Source: Aplectana chamaeleonis (lineage: Eukaryota > Nematoda > Chromadorea > Rhabditida > Cosmocercidae). Taken from it: 64,000 nt of DNA. This document shows positions 33,601 to 41,620 of the stretch, one piece after another. Location: assembly GCA_029168955.1 (NCBI GenBank), contig JAPDOI010000417.1, forward strand, positions 186,001 to 250,000, read 5' to 3'. Position 1 is the first letter of the stretch. Each line of letters starts with the position of its first letter. The translations under genes and the position numbers were made by a program. The notes below the pieces were generated by a model that saw nothing but the letters and a program-made list of their open reading frames with translations, had not been told where the DNA came from and did not search any database.

Positions 33601-33895
33601 GTGCTGACCGGGATCGACACGAAGTGCCGATTATCGTAGTAAAGGGCTAATAGAGGACCAGTAGCGAACCATGAGTGCTTCGCCCTCCGTTATGAGCAGC
33701 GTATATGAGGAAATCACCACGTTGTCTTCGCGGTGGTGCCGCATCGACGCCTGCAGGCACAATCGGGGCCTAAGGAGTGCGTAACTCACAGAAAAATCTT
33801 CACATCTAGCTTTGAAAGAAATATTTTCAGGAGCATCAAACTGGTGCTGCAGCGGTTTCAGGATGTCGGCTAGAAACTGGTGTGCGCCAGGTTGA
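18602..33895 (+). CDS. Astacin metalloprotease, NAS subgroup with EGF, CUB and TSP1 domains
   Basis: Exons by signal and phase: 18602-18664, 18877-19030, 19868-19982, 20045-20111, 20178-20260, 20327-20447, 21943-22069, 22640-22759, a gap, 25077-25154, 25216-25360, 25423-25473, 32510-32609, 32711-32811 and 33831-33895. The order is prodomain with furin-like RRRKRK, astacin catalytic domain with zinc motif [12 protein letters not shown] and Met-turn SVMHY, EGF-like module, C-terminal part of a CUB domain, Pro/Thr linker ([13 protein letters not shown]), TSP1 repeat ([17 protein letters not shown]) and a short Cys tail. This is the layout of C. elegans NAS-33 to NAS-38, secreted proteases several of which act in hatching, moulting and cuticle collagen processing. 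The first CUB half is missing and phases disagree there (exon ending 22759 leaves phase 1, exon at 25077 starts phase 0), so an exon is unseen or the gene is broken. The 5' end is not found. The 7-kb intron before TSP1 holds hAT and palindrome repeats. Confidence 0.85.
18877..19030 (+). CDS. Astacin exon, prodomain end and start of protease
   Basis: Encodes [20 protein letters not shown], the furin-like RRRKRK, then [18 protein letters not shown], the usual N-terminal strand of mature astacins. Phase 0 in, phase 1 out (GTGAGT). Confidence 0.9.
19181..19574. mobile_element. Foldback with TCGGATAT / TTCGAATATTCGAC tandem repeats
   Basis: Ends 'gtttcacactatacttgttcc' and the inverse 'ggaacaagtatagttcacac'. 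In between are about five units of roughly 58 bp built from TCGGATATCG, TTTTTCGAATATTCGAC and TTTTCGACTATAG. It lies in an astacin intron and is non-coding. Confidence 0.7.
19581..19638. repeat. Perfect 25-bp hairpin with 8-base loop
   Basis: Positions 19581-19605 are the exact inverse complement of 19614-19638, with loop ATGGCATT. The arm contains CGACGCGCGACGATCGATAC. Confidence 0.85.
19651..19775. mobile_element. Short MITE R, copy 1 (about 125 bp)
   Basis: Ends GGCCGGGATCATACTT and the inverse AAGTATAATCCCAGCC. The interior has GCGACCAGCGACAG and the ATCGATTTTTGGTCGAT hairpin. Related copies lie at 21084-21199, about 29469-29572, 55048-55171 and 56393-56518. Confidence 0.7.
19868..19982 (+). 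CDS. Astacin exon, N-terminal subdomain
   Basis: After AATATTTCAG it encodes [22 protein letters not shown] and the [15 protein letters not shown] segment, with the conserved TCLRF cysteine. Phase 1 in, phase 2 out. Confidence 0.9.
20045..20111 (+). CDS. Astacin exon, [10 protein letters not shown] segment
   Basis: Encodes [20 protein letters not shown], the conserved astacin block just before the zinc helix. Phase 0 out at GTAAGC. Where most family members have Ser-Tyr/Ser-Ser after the first Cys, this has an extra Cys. Confidence 0.92.
20178..20260 (+). CDS. Astacin exon, zinc-binding motif
   Basis: Encodes [18 protein letters not shown] and RPDRDYHV. The full HExxHxxGxxHE signature is intact: three zinc-binding His and the catalytic Glu. 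Phase 2 out at GTAGGT. Confidence 0.95.
20327..20447 (+). CDS. Astacin exon, Met-turn
   Basis: Encodes [17 protein letters not shown] and then [12 protein letters not shown], with the Met-turn methionine and the Tyr that is the fifth zinc-site ligand in astacins. Phase 0 out. Confidence 0.93.
20514..21058 (-). mobile_element. Internally deleted mariner-type transposon (545 bp)
   Basis: Terminal inverted repeats of about 30 bp begin AGGTTGTCCGATAAGTTC at 20514 and end in the inverse at 21058. The minus strand encodes only the N-terminal part of a mariner transposase. It sits in the astacin intron between the Met-turn exon and the next exon. The target TA is not cleanly preserved on the right (CCT/AATATT). 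Confidence 0.85.
20545..20888 (-). pseudogene. Mariner transposase N-terminal (HTH) fragment
   Basis: Starts [20 protein letters not shown], then [56 protein letters not shown] and [17 protein letters not shown]. This is the paired helix-turn-helix DNA-binding region of mariner (SETMAR-like) transposases. At about residue 110 it runs straight into the right terminal repeat (KKRQELIG). The DDD catalytic domain is gone, so it cannot transpose. The HTH frame is still open and could in principle make a DNA-binding peptide. Confidence 0.85.
21084..21199. mobile_element. Short MITE R, copy 2
   Basis: GCCGGGATCATACTTCGCG ... GTAGTATGACTCCGACC, the same layout as copy 1. Confidence 0.65.
21376..21560. 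repeat. hAT-6-like end fragment
   Basis: GGGAATGAGCGGAATTCC followed by TTTCCGA words resembles the left end of hAT-6. No right end found. Confidence 0.4.
21943..22069 (+). CDS. Astacin exon, C-terminal subdomain
   Basis: Encodes [14 protein letters not shown], then [21 protein letters not shown], the family ending with SFLD and the final Cys. The acceptor is TTTTTTCAAG and the donor GTCAGT, both weaker than consensus. Confidence 0.88.
22199..22376. repeat. Foldback hairpin, about 80-bp imperfect arms
   Basis: 'ccatggttcggtcccttgcttg...ttcctcaagaaaaacc' to '...aaccgcggcggtttaaatctc' is repeated inverted to 22376. The centre holds 'agcggctggctgatagttaccagccagccgccgct'. Lies in an astacin intron. 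Confidence 0.7.
22640..22759 (+). CDS. Astacin exon, EGF-like module
   Basis: Encodes [17 protein letters not shown], then [17 protein letters not shown], with six Cys in EGF-like spacing. Phase 1 at both ends. Confidence 0.92.
22760..23600. other. Intron where the missing CUB exon should lie
   Basis: Scanned for a phase 1-to-0 exon carrying a CUB start (Cys, S-P-x-Y-P, C-x-W). None found here or in 23740-25076. A GCAATTGCG word recurs (22828, 22960). A consensus donor (AACG/GTAAGT near 23439) has no convincing exon before it. Confidence 0.5.
23647..23717 (-). repeat. tRNA-derived element, copy 1 (71 nt)
   Basis: On the minus strand it folds as a cloverleaf: acceptor GTGTCGG/CTGACAT, D arm GTGT/ACAC, T arm around TTCGAGT. 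The anticodon loop is CCGGCAA with C at position 33 instead of U, and the anticodon stem is mismatched, so it is probably not functional. It lies in a 137-bp segment duplicated at 23900. Confidence 0.6.
23941..24011 (-). repeat. tRNA-derived element, copy 2 (71 nt)
   Basis: Nearly identical to copy 1, with a small change in the anticodon stem (CTCTC instead of CTCGC). The flanks ('agttatcacaagg...tagctgagttgaacgcaaaactca' and 'ccgttctgcatccctcagc') are duplicated as well, as in a SINE or a local duplication. Confidence 0.6.
24271..24545. mobile_element. TTAA-type MITE, family B (B-1), right end lost
   Basis: TTAA then AGGCATCGTACGCGCAGAAAA. The interior 'tttgtgtagcttggcctctctagtgaac' is the inverse of B-2 near 54.66-54.7 kb. 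The right end is missing next to foldback Q. Confidence 0.65.
24558..24843. mobile_element. Foldback element Q, 286 bp
   Basis: TATACTCTGTCTATCTTGAA at the left is inverted at the right (TTCAAGATAAACAGAGTATA). The arms extend for about 100 bp, including the GTCCACGACGCGTTCTCGGC segment. The TATACTCTGTCT head recurs at 32830. Confidence 0.8.
25077..25154 (+). CDS. Astacin exon, CUB domain middle
   Basis: Encodes [17 protein letters not shown], then CEEFVE, the central strand and second Cys pair of a CUB domain. It starts in phase 0, which does not fit the EGF exon. Confidence 0.9.
25216..25360 (+). CDS. Astacin exon, CUB domain end
   Basis: Encodes [20 protein letters not shown], then [19 protein letters not shown], the last CUB strands. 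The acceptor is TTTTTTTAG and the donor GTAAGA. Confidence 0.9.
25423..25473 (+). CDS. Astacin exon, Pro/Thr linker
   Basis: 17 codons encoding [17 protein letters not shown]. Both phases (1/1) fit the flanking CUB and TSP1 exons. A typical inter-domain linker. Confidence 0.75.
25825..26830. repeat. About 160-bp direct repeats (x3) with inverted copies around a foldback
   Basis: Units beginning '(g)cctataactttttt' and containing 'aaggttgtttttgaaat..aaattctgc(g/a)tcga' start near 25830, 26000 and 26155. Inverse copies run from about 26440 to 26620. At the centre (26247-26435) is a foldback with arms 'ggtcggtggagccgagc'. It lies in the 7-kb astacin intron. Confidence 0.65.
26831..28718. other. 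Astacin intron, no exon recognised
   Basis: A 147-codon frame (26873-27316) shows no known domain. A lone hAT-like end CAGGGATGCGCGTAAATTG is at 27372. GCAGCGAT/ATCGCTGC words cluster at 28090-28640. Confidence 0.4.
28727..30689. mobile_element. hAT-3, non-autonomous hAT (1.96 kb), perfect 8-bp duplication
   Basis: Starts CAGGGGTGTGCGTAAA and ends TTTACGCACACCCCTG. The target duplication ATGAACAC is at 28719-28726 and 30690-30697. The subterminal word is TTTACGAT. No transposase. A copy of MITE R (29469-29572) lies inside. It is located in the astacin intron before TSP1. Confidence 0.9.
30698..31168. other. Astacin intron, nothing assigned
   Basis: Contains a weak hAT-like CAGGGATTGGC near 30817 without a partner. 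No gene. Confidence 0.4.
31169..32466. repeat. Palindrome array of GTTACTTGTAAC / TTACATGTAA words in nested inverted repeats
   Basis: The words GTTACTTGTAAC, GTTACATGTAAC, AAGTCGCAAGTAACTTA and their inverses recur more than 25 times in 1.3 kb. Large arms also pair: 31169-31270 with about 32085-32183, and 31476-31700 with about 32225-32464 (both bounded by CTCAGAAAAAT / ATTTTTCTGAG). It ends 45 bp before the TSP1 exon and is non-coding. Confidence 0.8.
32510..32609 (+). CDS. Astacin exon, thrombospondin type 1 repeat
   Basis: Encodes [20 protein letters not shown] and then [12 protein letters not shown], with the TSP1 W-x-x-W core and Cys pattern. The acceptor TTTCTTTCAG is followed by a phase-1 join. 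Confidence 0.92.
32711..32811 (+). CDS. Astacin exon, TSP1 end
   Basis: Encodes [20 protein letters not shown], then [14 protein letters not shown]. It supplies the last TSP1 cysteines. Phase 2 in, phase 1 out at GTATGT. Confidence 0.82.
32830..33675. mobile_element. Concentric foldback element with foldback Q head
   Basis: TATACTCTGTCT at the left. Outer arms carry 'catggtccgccactgg...' and, inverted near 33645-33675, '...accagtagcgaaccatg'. Middle arms are 'gtggcgccgtcatg..aaaacgatcgatatgg' and its inverse (about 33480-33530). Inner arms are 'ccatcattttcctcatcttctta' and its inverse (about 33230-33260). Three palindromes sit inside one another in the last astacin intron. Confidence 0.7.
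33831..33895 (+). CDS. Astacin terminal exon, Cys-rich tail (tentative)
   Basis: After ATATTTTCAG, in the expected phase 1, it encodes [20 protein letters not shown] then TGA. The CC and WC pattern and the fit of phase make it a fair candidate. It lies just after foldback repeats and could be chance. Confidence 0.45.
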
Positions 33896-36549
33896 AGGGC
33901 AAATATTGGATGCATATCTTGTTGAGCTTTAGCAAATAATTGATTATTCTATATGTATATTGTGATATTTGATGAACTGGCGCTATAATTTTTTTTTGTT
34001 GGTAAATGTTCGTATCCATATCTCAGGCAGTAGCAGGCCCGGAGCGCAACCGGCTCCGCCTCTTCCCGCCCACTGTAACCGAAACGCAGAGCAGTTGATA
34101 ATCGAACTTGCGGTGCGTTCCGGTTGAGACTGGAACGTGCAGTGCGTTCAGATTGCTCTCCGGGCCACATGCGTTGGCTGACGCGCGCATTTCGAAATTC
34201 AAAGACGACGCCCTGTCCTCACACTCCAGCGCTTTGAATCTTGATCGATATCGACACATCTACCCCTACTTCCGTTTGACTGGTTCCTTGTTGGGTTCCA
34301 TTAGTTAACTAAAAAGTCTTCTTTTTCTTGAGGCTCATCCACGTATCATTTCTGTGGTAAACAGATTAATGTGTGGCTATATTGTAGTTTTGATTTTATT
34401 GGATAAAAGATGATTTCTGAGCACACCCCTCCTTGCAGAATCTCTGTTCTGAAAAAATGTTTAAAACCTATTCACAAGACTAGCGCAGTAGAGCAGTAGA
34501 GAGGAAACAGCCGGTTAATTTCTCCTGGGTTATATTTTTCTGTTTATTTGATTTTTCCGTGTTCTTTCTGCGTGTTTGCTTAGTGAAGTCTGTAGGGTTA
34601 TACCACGAAGCGGATTATATTCTTTGAAAATTATTCGAGTAATTTTTCGAATTTCGAATCATCCAAATTTTGAAATTTCTGGTTTGGGAATACTATTTGA
34701 AATTCGAAAGCTTTGAAAAAAGCGGTTTCGAATAGTATTCGAAATTCGAATGAGTCAAAAATTAGCTTCCGAATATGAATCGAAATTCGAATATTCCAAA
34801 AGCAGACTTCAGAATAATATTCGGAATTCGAGTACTTTAGCGTTAACATTATCGAATTATTTTGAATTTCGAATGATCAAAACGCGCAATCATCATTTCA
34901 TCCGAATTCTGATCGACTTCTGAAAGCATGCTGCAAACTTTTTTTGACCCAACCTCCGAATCGTTAGCCTGTCCCGCCTTCGCGTTTCATGCACACCTTG
35001 GGATTTTTTTAAGCAGGCTGTGGGTTTAAAACCCTGTTATATTCCAAACTCAAGTACATATGAGGCTGTCAACGTGAGAATTTTGCCGTTTTTACACTTT
35101 ATATCGCCAGAGCAACCCGAAAAACTCAGGTGCTCGCCTCTGGAGTTTTCTGAGAACTTTTTCAGAAATTGTTATGAAATTCCAAAGTACCACGGCCTCT
35201 TTCCTTGCAGTAGACTGTATTTGCGCGAAATTTGGACAGTATTTAAAAGTTGGTATATTTACACGAGTTCTCGGATGCATTTCGCAGAAAACCCTTGAAG
35301 TAAGTTTCAAAGTTTATTTAATTGTTTCGAGGAAAATTTCTCCGATTCAGCCATTCGGTAGATCCCTAAAAACTATTCGAATCTAATCATTCACTCTGAA
35401 TCACTGATTCGGGAAGTTCTAAAAGGGTTAACTGGATTTATTGACAGATCCTCAACGTTCTAAAATGTTATTAGGAGTTGATATTTAGGAGTAGGAGGTT
35501 GTTGTGATTACTTGATCATTTTGGAGAAGAACGTTAAATAGTTGGGGACTATCGAGGAAAATCAGGTGATCAAACCGTGGAATGGGGAGGGGAAAGGTGG
35601 TGAAAATAAAATTCAAAGTGGGGCAAAATGTCTTAACGCTAAGGTATAACATAATTAAAGCTAACGGAGAAAAGGAACAATTAAGGGTCAAAGGAATGTA
35701 AGGACATTTAGGTGGGTAGGGTAATCGGGTAAATTGGCGGAAATCGCTGGATTCGTTGCTATCGATTAGCTAACATGGGTGGGAAAATCGATTAGCGAAG
35801 CGTCTGAAACACGTAGAGGCATCGATTTTTGCAACAGTGTTGCTACAATCGGTTTATAGAAAGCGCCCGGGGCGCAACCGTCTACGCTGGATGATGTACT
35901 ATGACGTCATCGACCGACAGTTGCTCTCAGGGCGCTGCGTTAATCAATTTCGTCGGTAGCACCCGGAGCGCAACGTATGTGGCCTGCATCGCAACATATG
36001 TGGCCCGGAAATTGCCAAATTTGTCACCCTGAGCACAACATGGACGCGGCTCCGCGTGCATTCGGGGTGGGCTCAGGGCCTGCTATCGTCTGAGATGGTG
36101 TAGCTTTTCTATTCATGAAGTCGCTGAAATAGTTGTACACGTTGGCAGTAATGGTCGTTATGTATTCACATACATATATCCCGTTTCATAGAGAGATTCA
36201 CATGGTGTATGGCTGTATGGCGGAAATGAGAGATGCAGACGACAGGAGAGAGAGAGAGAGAGAAAGCGCGCGCACGGGAGAAGGGGAAAGAACAGCGGAC
36301 ACGCTCCGGATGCTGTATTGCACCAGACGAATCTCGCTTCGGAACACAGTGTGTATCCGATTCAAAAAGTCGACTTCGATTAAATCGATTTAGTCGATCA
36401 ATCGAAAATTCGAAATTCTGAATAAGTCAAAAAGTCGATCACTTGAGAAAAGGCAATTTTCTACTCCTTCGAAAAAATCGATTTTTCAAAAAACATGATC
36501 TCTAGATGAGTCGAGAAGTCGGTCATTCGGAAAGAGTATTTTTAGACTT
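33896..36549. other. Intergenic, repeats and no recognised gene
   Basis: 34618-34870 is built of TTCGAATTTCGAAT words. Short GC-rich 'gcccggagcgcaac' words lie near 34040-34170 and 35865-36050. An AG run is at about 36245-36265. Frames present (for example 35020-35298) show no known motif. Confidence 0.4.
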
Positions 36550-36697
36550 AACATCGGCATGGATCCTAATGGTACTTTGCATTCACCATTGAAGGTAGGC
36601 GCAAACTTGGTGCACCTCTGTTATAGCGTGTGGCACCGAGTTTGCGCCAACCTTCAATAGTGAACGCAAAGTTTCATTAGGATCCATGCCGACGTTA
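36550..36697. repeat. 148-bp foldback, about 65-bp arms
   Basis: 'ggcatggatcctaatgg...ctttgc' then 'cattgaaggtaggcgcaaac' are repeated inverted, with a centre near 'ctctgttatagcg'. Arms are about 90% identical by eye. Confidence 0.8.
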
Positions 36698-36819
36698 TTC
36701 GGATAGCTTGCCGCTCTCAAGCGTTCCTAATTCCTCAGAAAAATGTTATAAATCGCGATCCCTCCACACAAACTTTTTTTTCGGCTTTGCGCATATCTGT
36801 ACGCAATTCACGTACCCAT

Positions 36820-36847
36820 CCCCCCCCCCCCAAAAAAGGGGGGGGGG
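36820..36847. repeat. C12-A6-G10 homopolymer palindrome
   Basis: A run of 12 C, 6 A and 10 G that could pair on itself. It is also a common place for sequencing or assembly error. Confidence 0.8.
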
Positions 36848-36904
36848 CAGCTTGAGTCGGGTGGACCATTGCCTCGCACTTCGACAGAACTGAAAGGTGT
36901 AAGA

Positions 36905-37112
36905 CTGAGACCGTCCGCCCATGAGGCCGGCGTGCGCGTCGAGCGGAATGTTGCGAAGGATTTTTTCGATTCAGCCTTCCCACGGCGGCAAACAGCTGCC
37001 CGGGGCATTACTCTTATATTCGTCTAATTTTCCTACTAATCAATATGGAGATCCACAAAATGTCTCCGCGATGGCCACTCGACACGCACGCCGACCGCGT
37101 GGGCCAGCAATC
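36905..37112. mobile_element. MITE family H, copy 2
   Basis: Starts 'gactgagaccgtccgcccatgaggccgg' and ends near 'ctcgacacgcacgccgaccgcgtggg', in inverted relation. Confidence 0.55.
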
Positions 37113-37494
37113 CTTTTTGGACCGACCTTACGCCTCCTTGATGAGCTTTCAAGACATTTGGAAATTTTTTCACTGCCCCCTAGGTGAGATTTTTCTCGGC
37201 ATTTGCCCTGGGAAGTTTCAAGTTACCTTCTGATAAGAACATTCCCAAATTTTTATAATTTCTAGTGTAGCATTTTCACCCCGCTTTCACACAGGATTCC
37301 GCGAACCTCAAATTAAAAAAAAAATTCCCTATTTTTTACGACCCCCCACGTTGACAATCTATCCGGTCTTCCTCCACCCTATGTTCTCATTGCATTAATA
37401 TGCACAAAGTAACCTCGGGTGCCGATGTGCAAACGAAATACGATTAGGCGCACCATGACTTTGTGCGTGCGCTACGTTGTAAGCAGGGTATGGC
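37113..37494. other. Intergenic, no gene
   Basis: No recognisable motif or repeat. Confidence 0.4.
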
Positions 37495-37725
37495 AAAGTC
37501 TGTCCGAATGAAACTGTCCGCCCACGCGGTCCGCGAGCGTGTTGATCGGCCGTTGCGCAGGCGTTCTCGGATCTGTGTACAGATAAGCAGGATTCTCAGA
37601 CGAATACCGAATAATATTCCCGTCAACTGTGTCCAAGTCCTTGAGAGGATCGTCAAAAAAAGCCTTCGTGACGGCCGCTCGACACGCACGCCGACCGCGT
37701 GAGCGGACAGTCCCATTCAGACGAC
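37495..37725. mobile_element. MITE family H, complete copy (about 230 bp)
   Basis: Terminal repeats are 'gtctgtccgaatgaaactgtcc' and, inverted, 'ggacagtcccattcagacgac', with GC-rich 'gcccacgcggtc' just inside. Copies at 11173 and 36905 are partial or diverged. Confidence 0.7.
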
Positions 37726-37925
37726 TTTACTCATGCAGCGCTTAAAAAGTAAGAGAATTGTAGCGACGAAACTTTAGTGTGCCATGCGGTTTTTCGGAAA
37801 AAGGAGTGCAATGACCGGGTACCATGCTAATTGCAGTTCCATAATATCATTTCAGAAAACCTCATAGTATGAGAATTTGATTATTAAATGACCCCTTTTT
37901 CAACTTTTCATATACTTGAAAATGT

Positions 37926-38213
37926 ATGCCATTGTATCCCATGCCATTTCCTCAAGGTCTAGGACAAACTATGCGCTTCTGGCGCAACTTCGCCATCTCA
38001 GCATGTGGCCTTAGCCTAATCTGTATTAGGCCCTTTAAGCTTGATAGACTAATAACTGGTCGTGCTGAGGTTTCTCGCGTCATCAAGGACGTTTCAAGCT
38101 CCTCTCAAAGACCACCATGTGGGGGAGATATGTACGCATGCCTCAATGAAATCCCCACCGCCGCCGTTGTAGAGGAAAGACAGCAAATATATCCATTAAC
38201 TGGTTTCAACTAT
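37926..38213 (+). CDS. Unknown gene, candidate exon 1
   Basis: 96 open codons ending at TAT/GTATGT. The 3' half (from about 38090) looks most like coding sequence. Confidence 0.35.
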
Positions 38214-41200
38214 GTATGTAGACATAGGAAGTGCGCCGACACAGCATTGCATTTACACAGCATCAACTTTAAGTACATATTCTGAATGATAGAAAATTCA
38301 GAAAAGTAAAATAACTTCATTTATCCAAAATTTAGAGCAGGTAGATAATTTCTAAAATTTAACTTAATGGCGGAAAGTAATGATCTGGCAATGTCATAAT
38401 CACGAGAAATCGGAGGCGCAAAAAAGTCAAGAAAATGTCTTGATGTATTCTAGATAATGATTCGGCGCAAATTTGCCTGAAATAAAGCAAAAAAATAGTG
38501 GGAAATGTCGTAGAAAACCTGAAAATACGATTTGGCGGTCAGGCATAGATCATTTATCAGTAAGTGATCAGACAATTCTCAGCCCGAGCCGCTTAAAAGT
38601 TCCGCTCGTTTTCTAAATCTGCGGGTCCGCTTCTGTTGCTGTCCGGGCCACTGCTGTTGTTTTCCGGGCCACTGCCCTCGAATCGCCAGTACAGCAGCTA
38701 CAGTGGGCCGGACCGCAACACAAGCAGACTCGCAGATTGGGAGAACGAGCCGAACTGTCAGACGGCTCCAGTTCTTGTTCGGTGCGGCTCAGAGCTGAGA
38801 ATCACCTGCGTTGTGCTATATGAGGGACCGAATTTCACAAGCCTCTCCGTTAAACCTATCAAAACGAAATCAAGCGCGATATGGAATGAAGCGTTGCCTT
38901 CACCTACATAGCTTGACCTATGCTGATTCCTTTATTACAGCTTTCAAAAATGGCTTAACGTTTCCGTTTCGCGCTTGAGTTCGCTTCGATAAGTTCAACA
39001 GAGAAGCTTGTGAAATTATCGACCACCAAATCGCGTTTTTTTTGTTATTTCACTTCATTTCCTAGCTTTTTTATTACTCCAGACTAATTTACGCCGAATC
39101 ATTTTTTAAAATATTCCAAATTTTTTGAAGCTTTTTTTTAAAATTTGAGACGGCACTGCGAAATCGCTACTTTTGCCAGAAAGGCTAGATTTCCAGAATT
39201 TTCATATATTTTTTCCCAAAGATTCCCTTTCTGACTTTCTGAATTTTGTTCAATAATTTCCAGTTTGAAGAGATAAATACTTCAACAGACAATATTGTCG
39301 TAAGAGTAAAATTTTTTAAACCTATGACAATAAAAATAAAACTCATTGACGAGTGACGATCGTAGTGTATTCCAAAGCGGGGAAATGGGGAATGAGCTCC
39401 GCTCCTGATTGGACGAACAGGGTAGGAGCGAAGCTCGCGATTGGAAGGAACACGGAGTTTCCCCCCGCCTCTCTCACGGCTGAAATACACGAGGGTCATC
39501 ACCCCTCATAGCCGTATTTTGCGCAACAGGTGAAAAATCGATATTATTGATAATAAATATTCGATTCTGCATGATGAGAAAAAATTCCCAAACAAGGGAC
39601 ATAGAGCCATTAACAAATCATTGCGTCGATTTGTGCAAGAGGCAAAAAATCGATATTATCGATTGGCATCAATCGATAATGATTGATGAGTGAAATCCCC
39701 AAACCAAGAGACCCATACCCATCAACAATCCCCACTGCTTGCCGCATTTTGTACAATAAACGCGAAAATGGAAAATATTGAGTATCGATCGATGACATGT
39801 CATGAGTACAAAATCTGACAAGTTCAGTATTTACTGCCAAGGACCTGTGTTAATTGGCTGCAGATCCACCCACACACCGTGGTCTCCACAGCCGTAACAT
39901 GCCCCAGCAGTTTTCGTGGTCCACGGCTAATTTTTGAGGTACCCTTCAAAGTTATGGTATCAACGTCAAATTGGAATAGTAGCGAGCTGCGGCCATTTCC
40001 AGCCTACTGTCCAAAAATTAGCTTCCTAACTCAATTTTAAGTGTACCAACAAGATCGTGAACGCCGTCTGATGAGAAAAGAGATCAACAGAGAGAACTTG
40101 CGGTTTTTCGCTTTTTTTCTCAAATCTTAGGAGACCATTCTAAACCATTTTTGGGCATTAATACTAGCTTTTTGCGCTCTTTTCAATGCAATTTACAGCT
40201 AATTTTCTACATTCACTCTGAACTTAGATCTCGAAAAAGCAGTTGCGCGCGTGGCACCACAATTTATATAGTGTTTGATTTTTCTTTGATAAGTTCAACG
40301 AAGAAGCTCTTCAAATCCGTTTCCCCGTCTTTGACTATACTTACCGATAGTTGGTTGGCCTATGCTCAACCGCAAAATCGTATTTTTAGAAATTTCTGTA
40401 AATTCCCCGGTTTTTTCATTACCTCAGAATATTCCACGCCGGATCGTTTTCTGAAATATTTCGAAATTCAAAAGCGGAAATCACGTCGGATAGCACTCCG
40501 GATATAATCAGAAAGAACTTATATGTGTTATGCCCTACCCGCACACTTCCTTGTTGGCCGTTGAAGGAATAACGCCGAGAAATTTTGCCGCGACTCCTCC
40601 GCAACTGCCCCAGGACTCTACCGCAACCCTCGACTCTTCCGCAACTCTGCCGCGACTCTGCCGGAGTTTCCTCTGCAACCTCTTTTTGAATGAAGCTTCA
40701 GCGACTCTACCGCGAATCCCCCGCGACTGCCCCGCATCTCCTCCGCGTCTTTCCCGTAGCTACCCCGTGACTGCCCTGCATCTCACCCACGTCTCCTCCG
40801 CGACTGCCCCGCGCGGAGCAGTCGCGGGGGGAGTCGCGGCCAAAATTCTCAGAGTAATCGGGGCAAGCGAAGCCAAGTCAGGTTTGAGGGCCGTACAGAG
40901 CTGTCTGTGCCTCGTTTTTAGCCGTTCTTTCGCTATTATTCTAGCAATGGACCCCGGCACATTCGATTTCCGTTGGAATCTCGATGTCCATATCGTAGAC
41001 ACTTCGACCAATCGCGAATTTCTTCAGTCTAAACCTCGCGAATCGGAATAACTGCGTCGACAATCGAATTTTTCTTGCGAATTTTCAAAGCAGAAAAGAT
41101 TGACCATAATAGATCACCAGGAATATATTAGGATTGGGAGTAGTTCTCACCAATCATCGACCCGCATAGGTGAGCGGCTGACTACCTCCTCCCCCAAAAA

Positions 41201-41561
41201 AAGGCGGAAACTGCAATTTCGCCTTACAATCCGAAATTGCCGTCGGAGCAGAATTGTAAATCTTTTTCGTTTTACAATGTAAACATATTGCACAAAACTA
41301 GTAGCGGAAATCACCCACCATAAAAGGGCTAACTACCTGCTATATACTACCAAAGACTATGGTTGAATTTTGAACGTAATCTCTACAGGACCACTCCCTT
41401 TGAAGTATAGACATACTAACCATCTTGGGCTACAGACAATTTCTAATCCCGGAAGATTTCAAGGTCTTAATCCACCGCAAGCCATTTACTCACCTCATCT
41501 CGCGCAATCGTCGTTTAGCCTTGAGGGATACGATGAGGCTAAACTAGATTCCGGTCTTTAG
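37926..41561 (+). CDS. Candidate three-exon gene of unknown function (3' part)
   Basis: Exons about 37926-38213, 41094-41169 and 41389-41561 join in compatible phases (0, then 1) using GTATGT and GTGAGC donors and AG acceptors (AAAGCAG and CTCTACAG). They end at a TAG 60 bp before the Ground-like start codon. The product reads in part RPPCGGDMYACLNEIPTAAV, ERQQIYPLTGFNY, IIDHQEYIRIGSSSHQSS, then GRFQGLNPPQAIYSPHLAQ and ending YDEAKLDSGL. No domain recognised. The first exon may begin at the ATG at 37926 or at an acceptor further in; upstream exons may exist. The 2.9-kb first intron contains repeats. The phase agreement is suggestive, not proof. Confidence 0.35.
38581..38775. repeat. Foldback with GGGCCACTGC words
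   Basis: 'gttccgctcgttttctaaatctgcg' at the left pairs with 'cgcagattgggagaacgagccgaac' at the right. The centre has two 'tccgggccactgc' words. Confidence 0.6.
38776..40577. other. Intergenic or intronic, no exon recognised
   Basis: Two related segments (38990-39180 and 40270-40480; 'ataagttcaac..agaagct') suggest an old dispersed repeat. The 118-codon frame at 40151-40507 lies in it and is not credible as a gene. Confidence 0.4.
40578..40850. repeat. Degenerate CCGCGACTC / CCGCAACTC tandem array
   Basis: Units of about 12-15 bp ('ccgcgactctgc', 'ccgcaactgcc', 'cctccgcgactgcc') repeat about 15 times. It ends in a small palindrome, CCCCGCGCGG...CCGCG. The 173-codon frame across it is a composition effect. 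Confidence 0.65.
41094..41169 (+). CDS. Unknown gene, candidate exon 2
   Basis: 76 nt, phase 0 in and phase 1 out at ATAG/GTGAGC. It encodes LTIIDHQEYIRIGSSSHQSS and a few residues more. Confidence 0.35.
41389..41561 (+). CDS. Unknown gene, candidate last exon
   Basis: Phase 1 in, open for 57 codons to TAG. No AATAAA was seen in the 60 bp before the next start codon, so its 3' end would have to overlap the grl gene or use a variant signal. Confidence 0.38.
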
Positions 41562-41620
41562 CACCACTCCCCATATAAACCCAACAATGTCCGCGCTCTT
41601 ACTTCATCATTGCATCGGCC

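Noticed and set aside
40530..41051. 173-codon plus-strand frame
   Set aside because: Most of it translates a short GC-rich tandem array, where long frames arise by composition. No domain or splice support.
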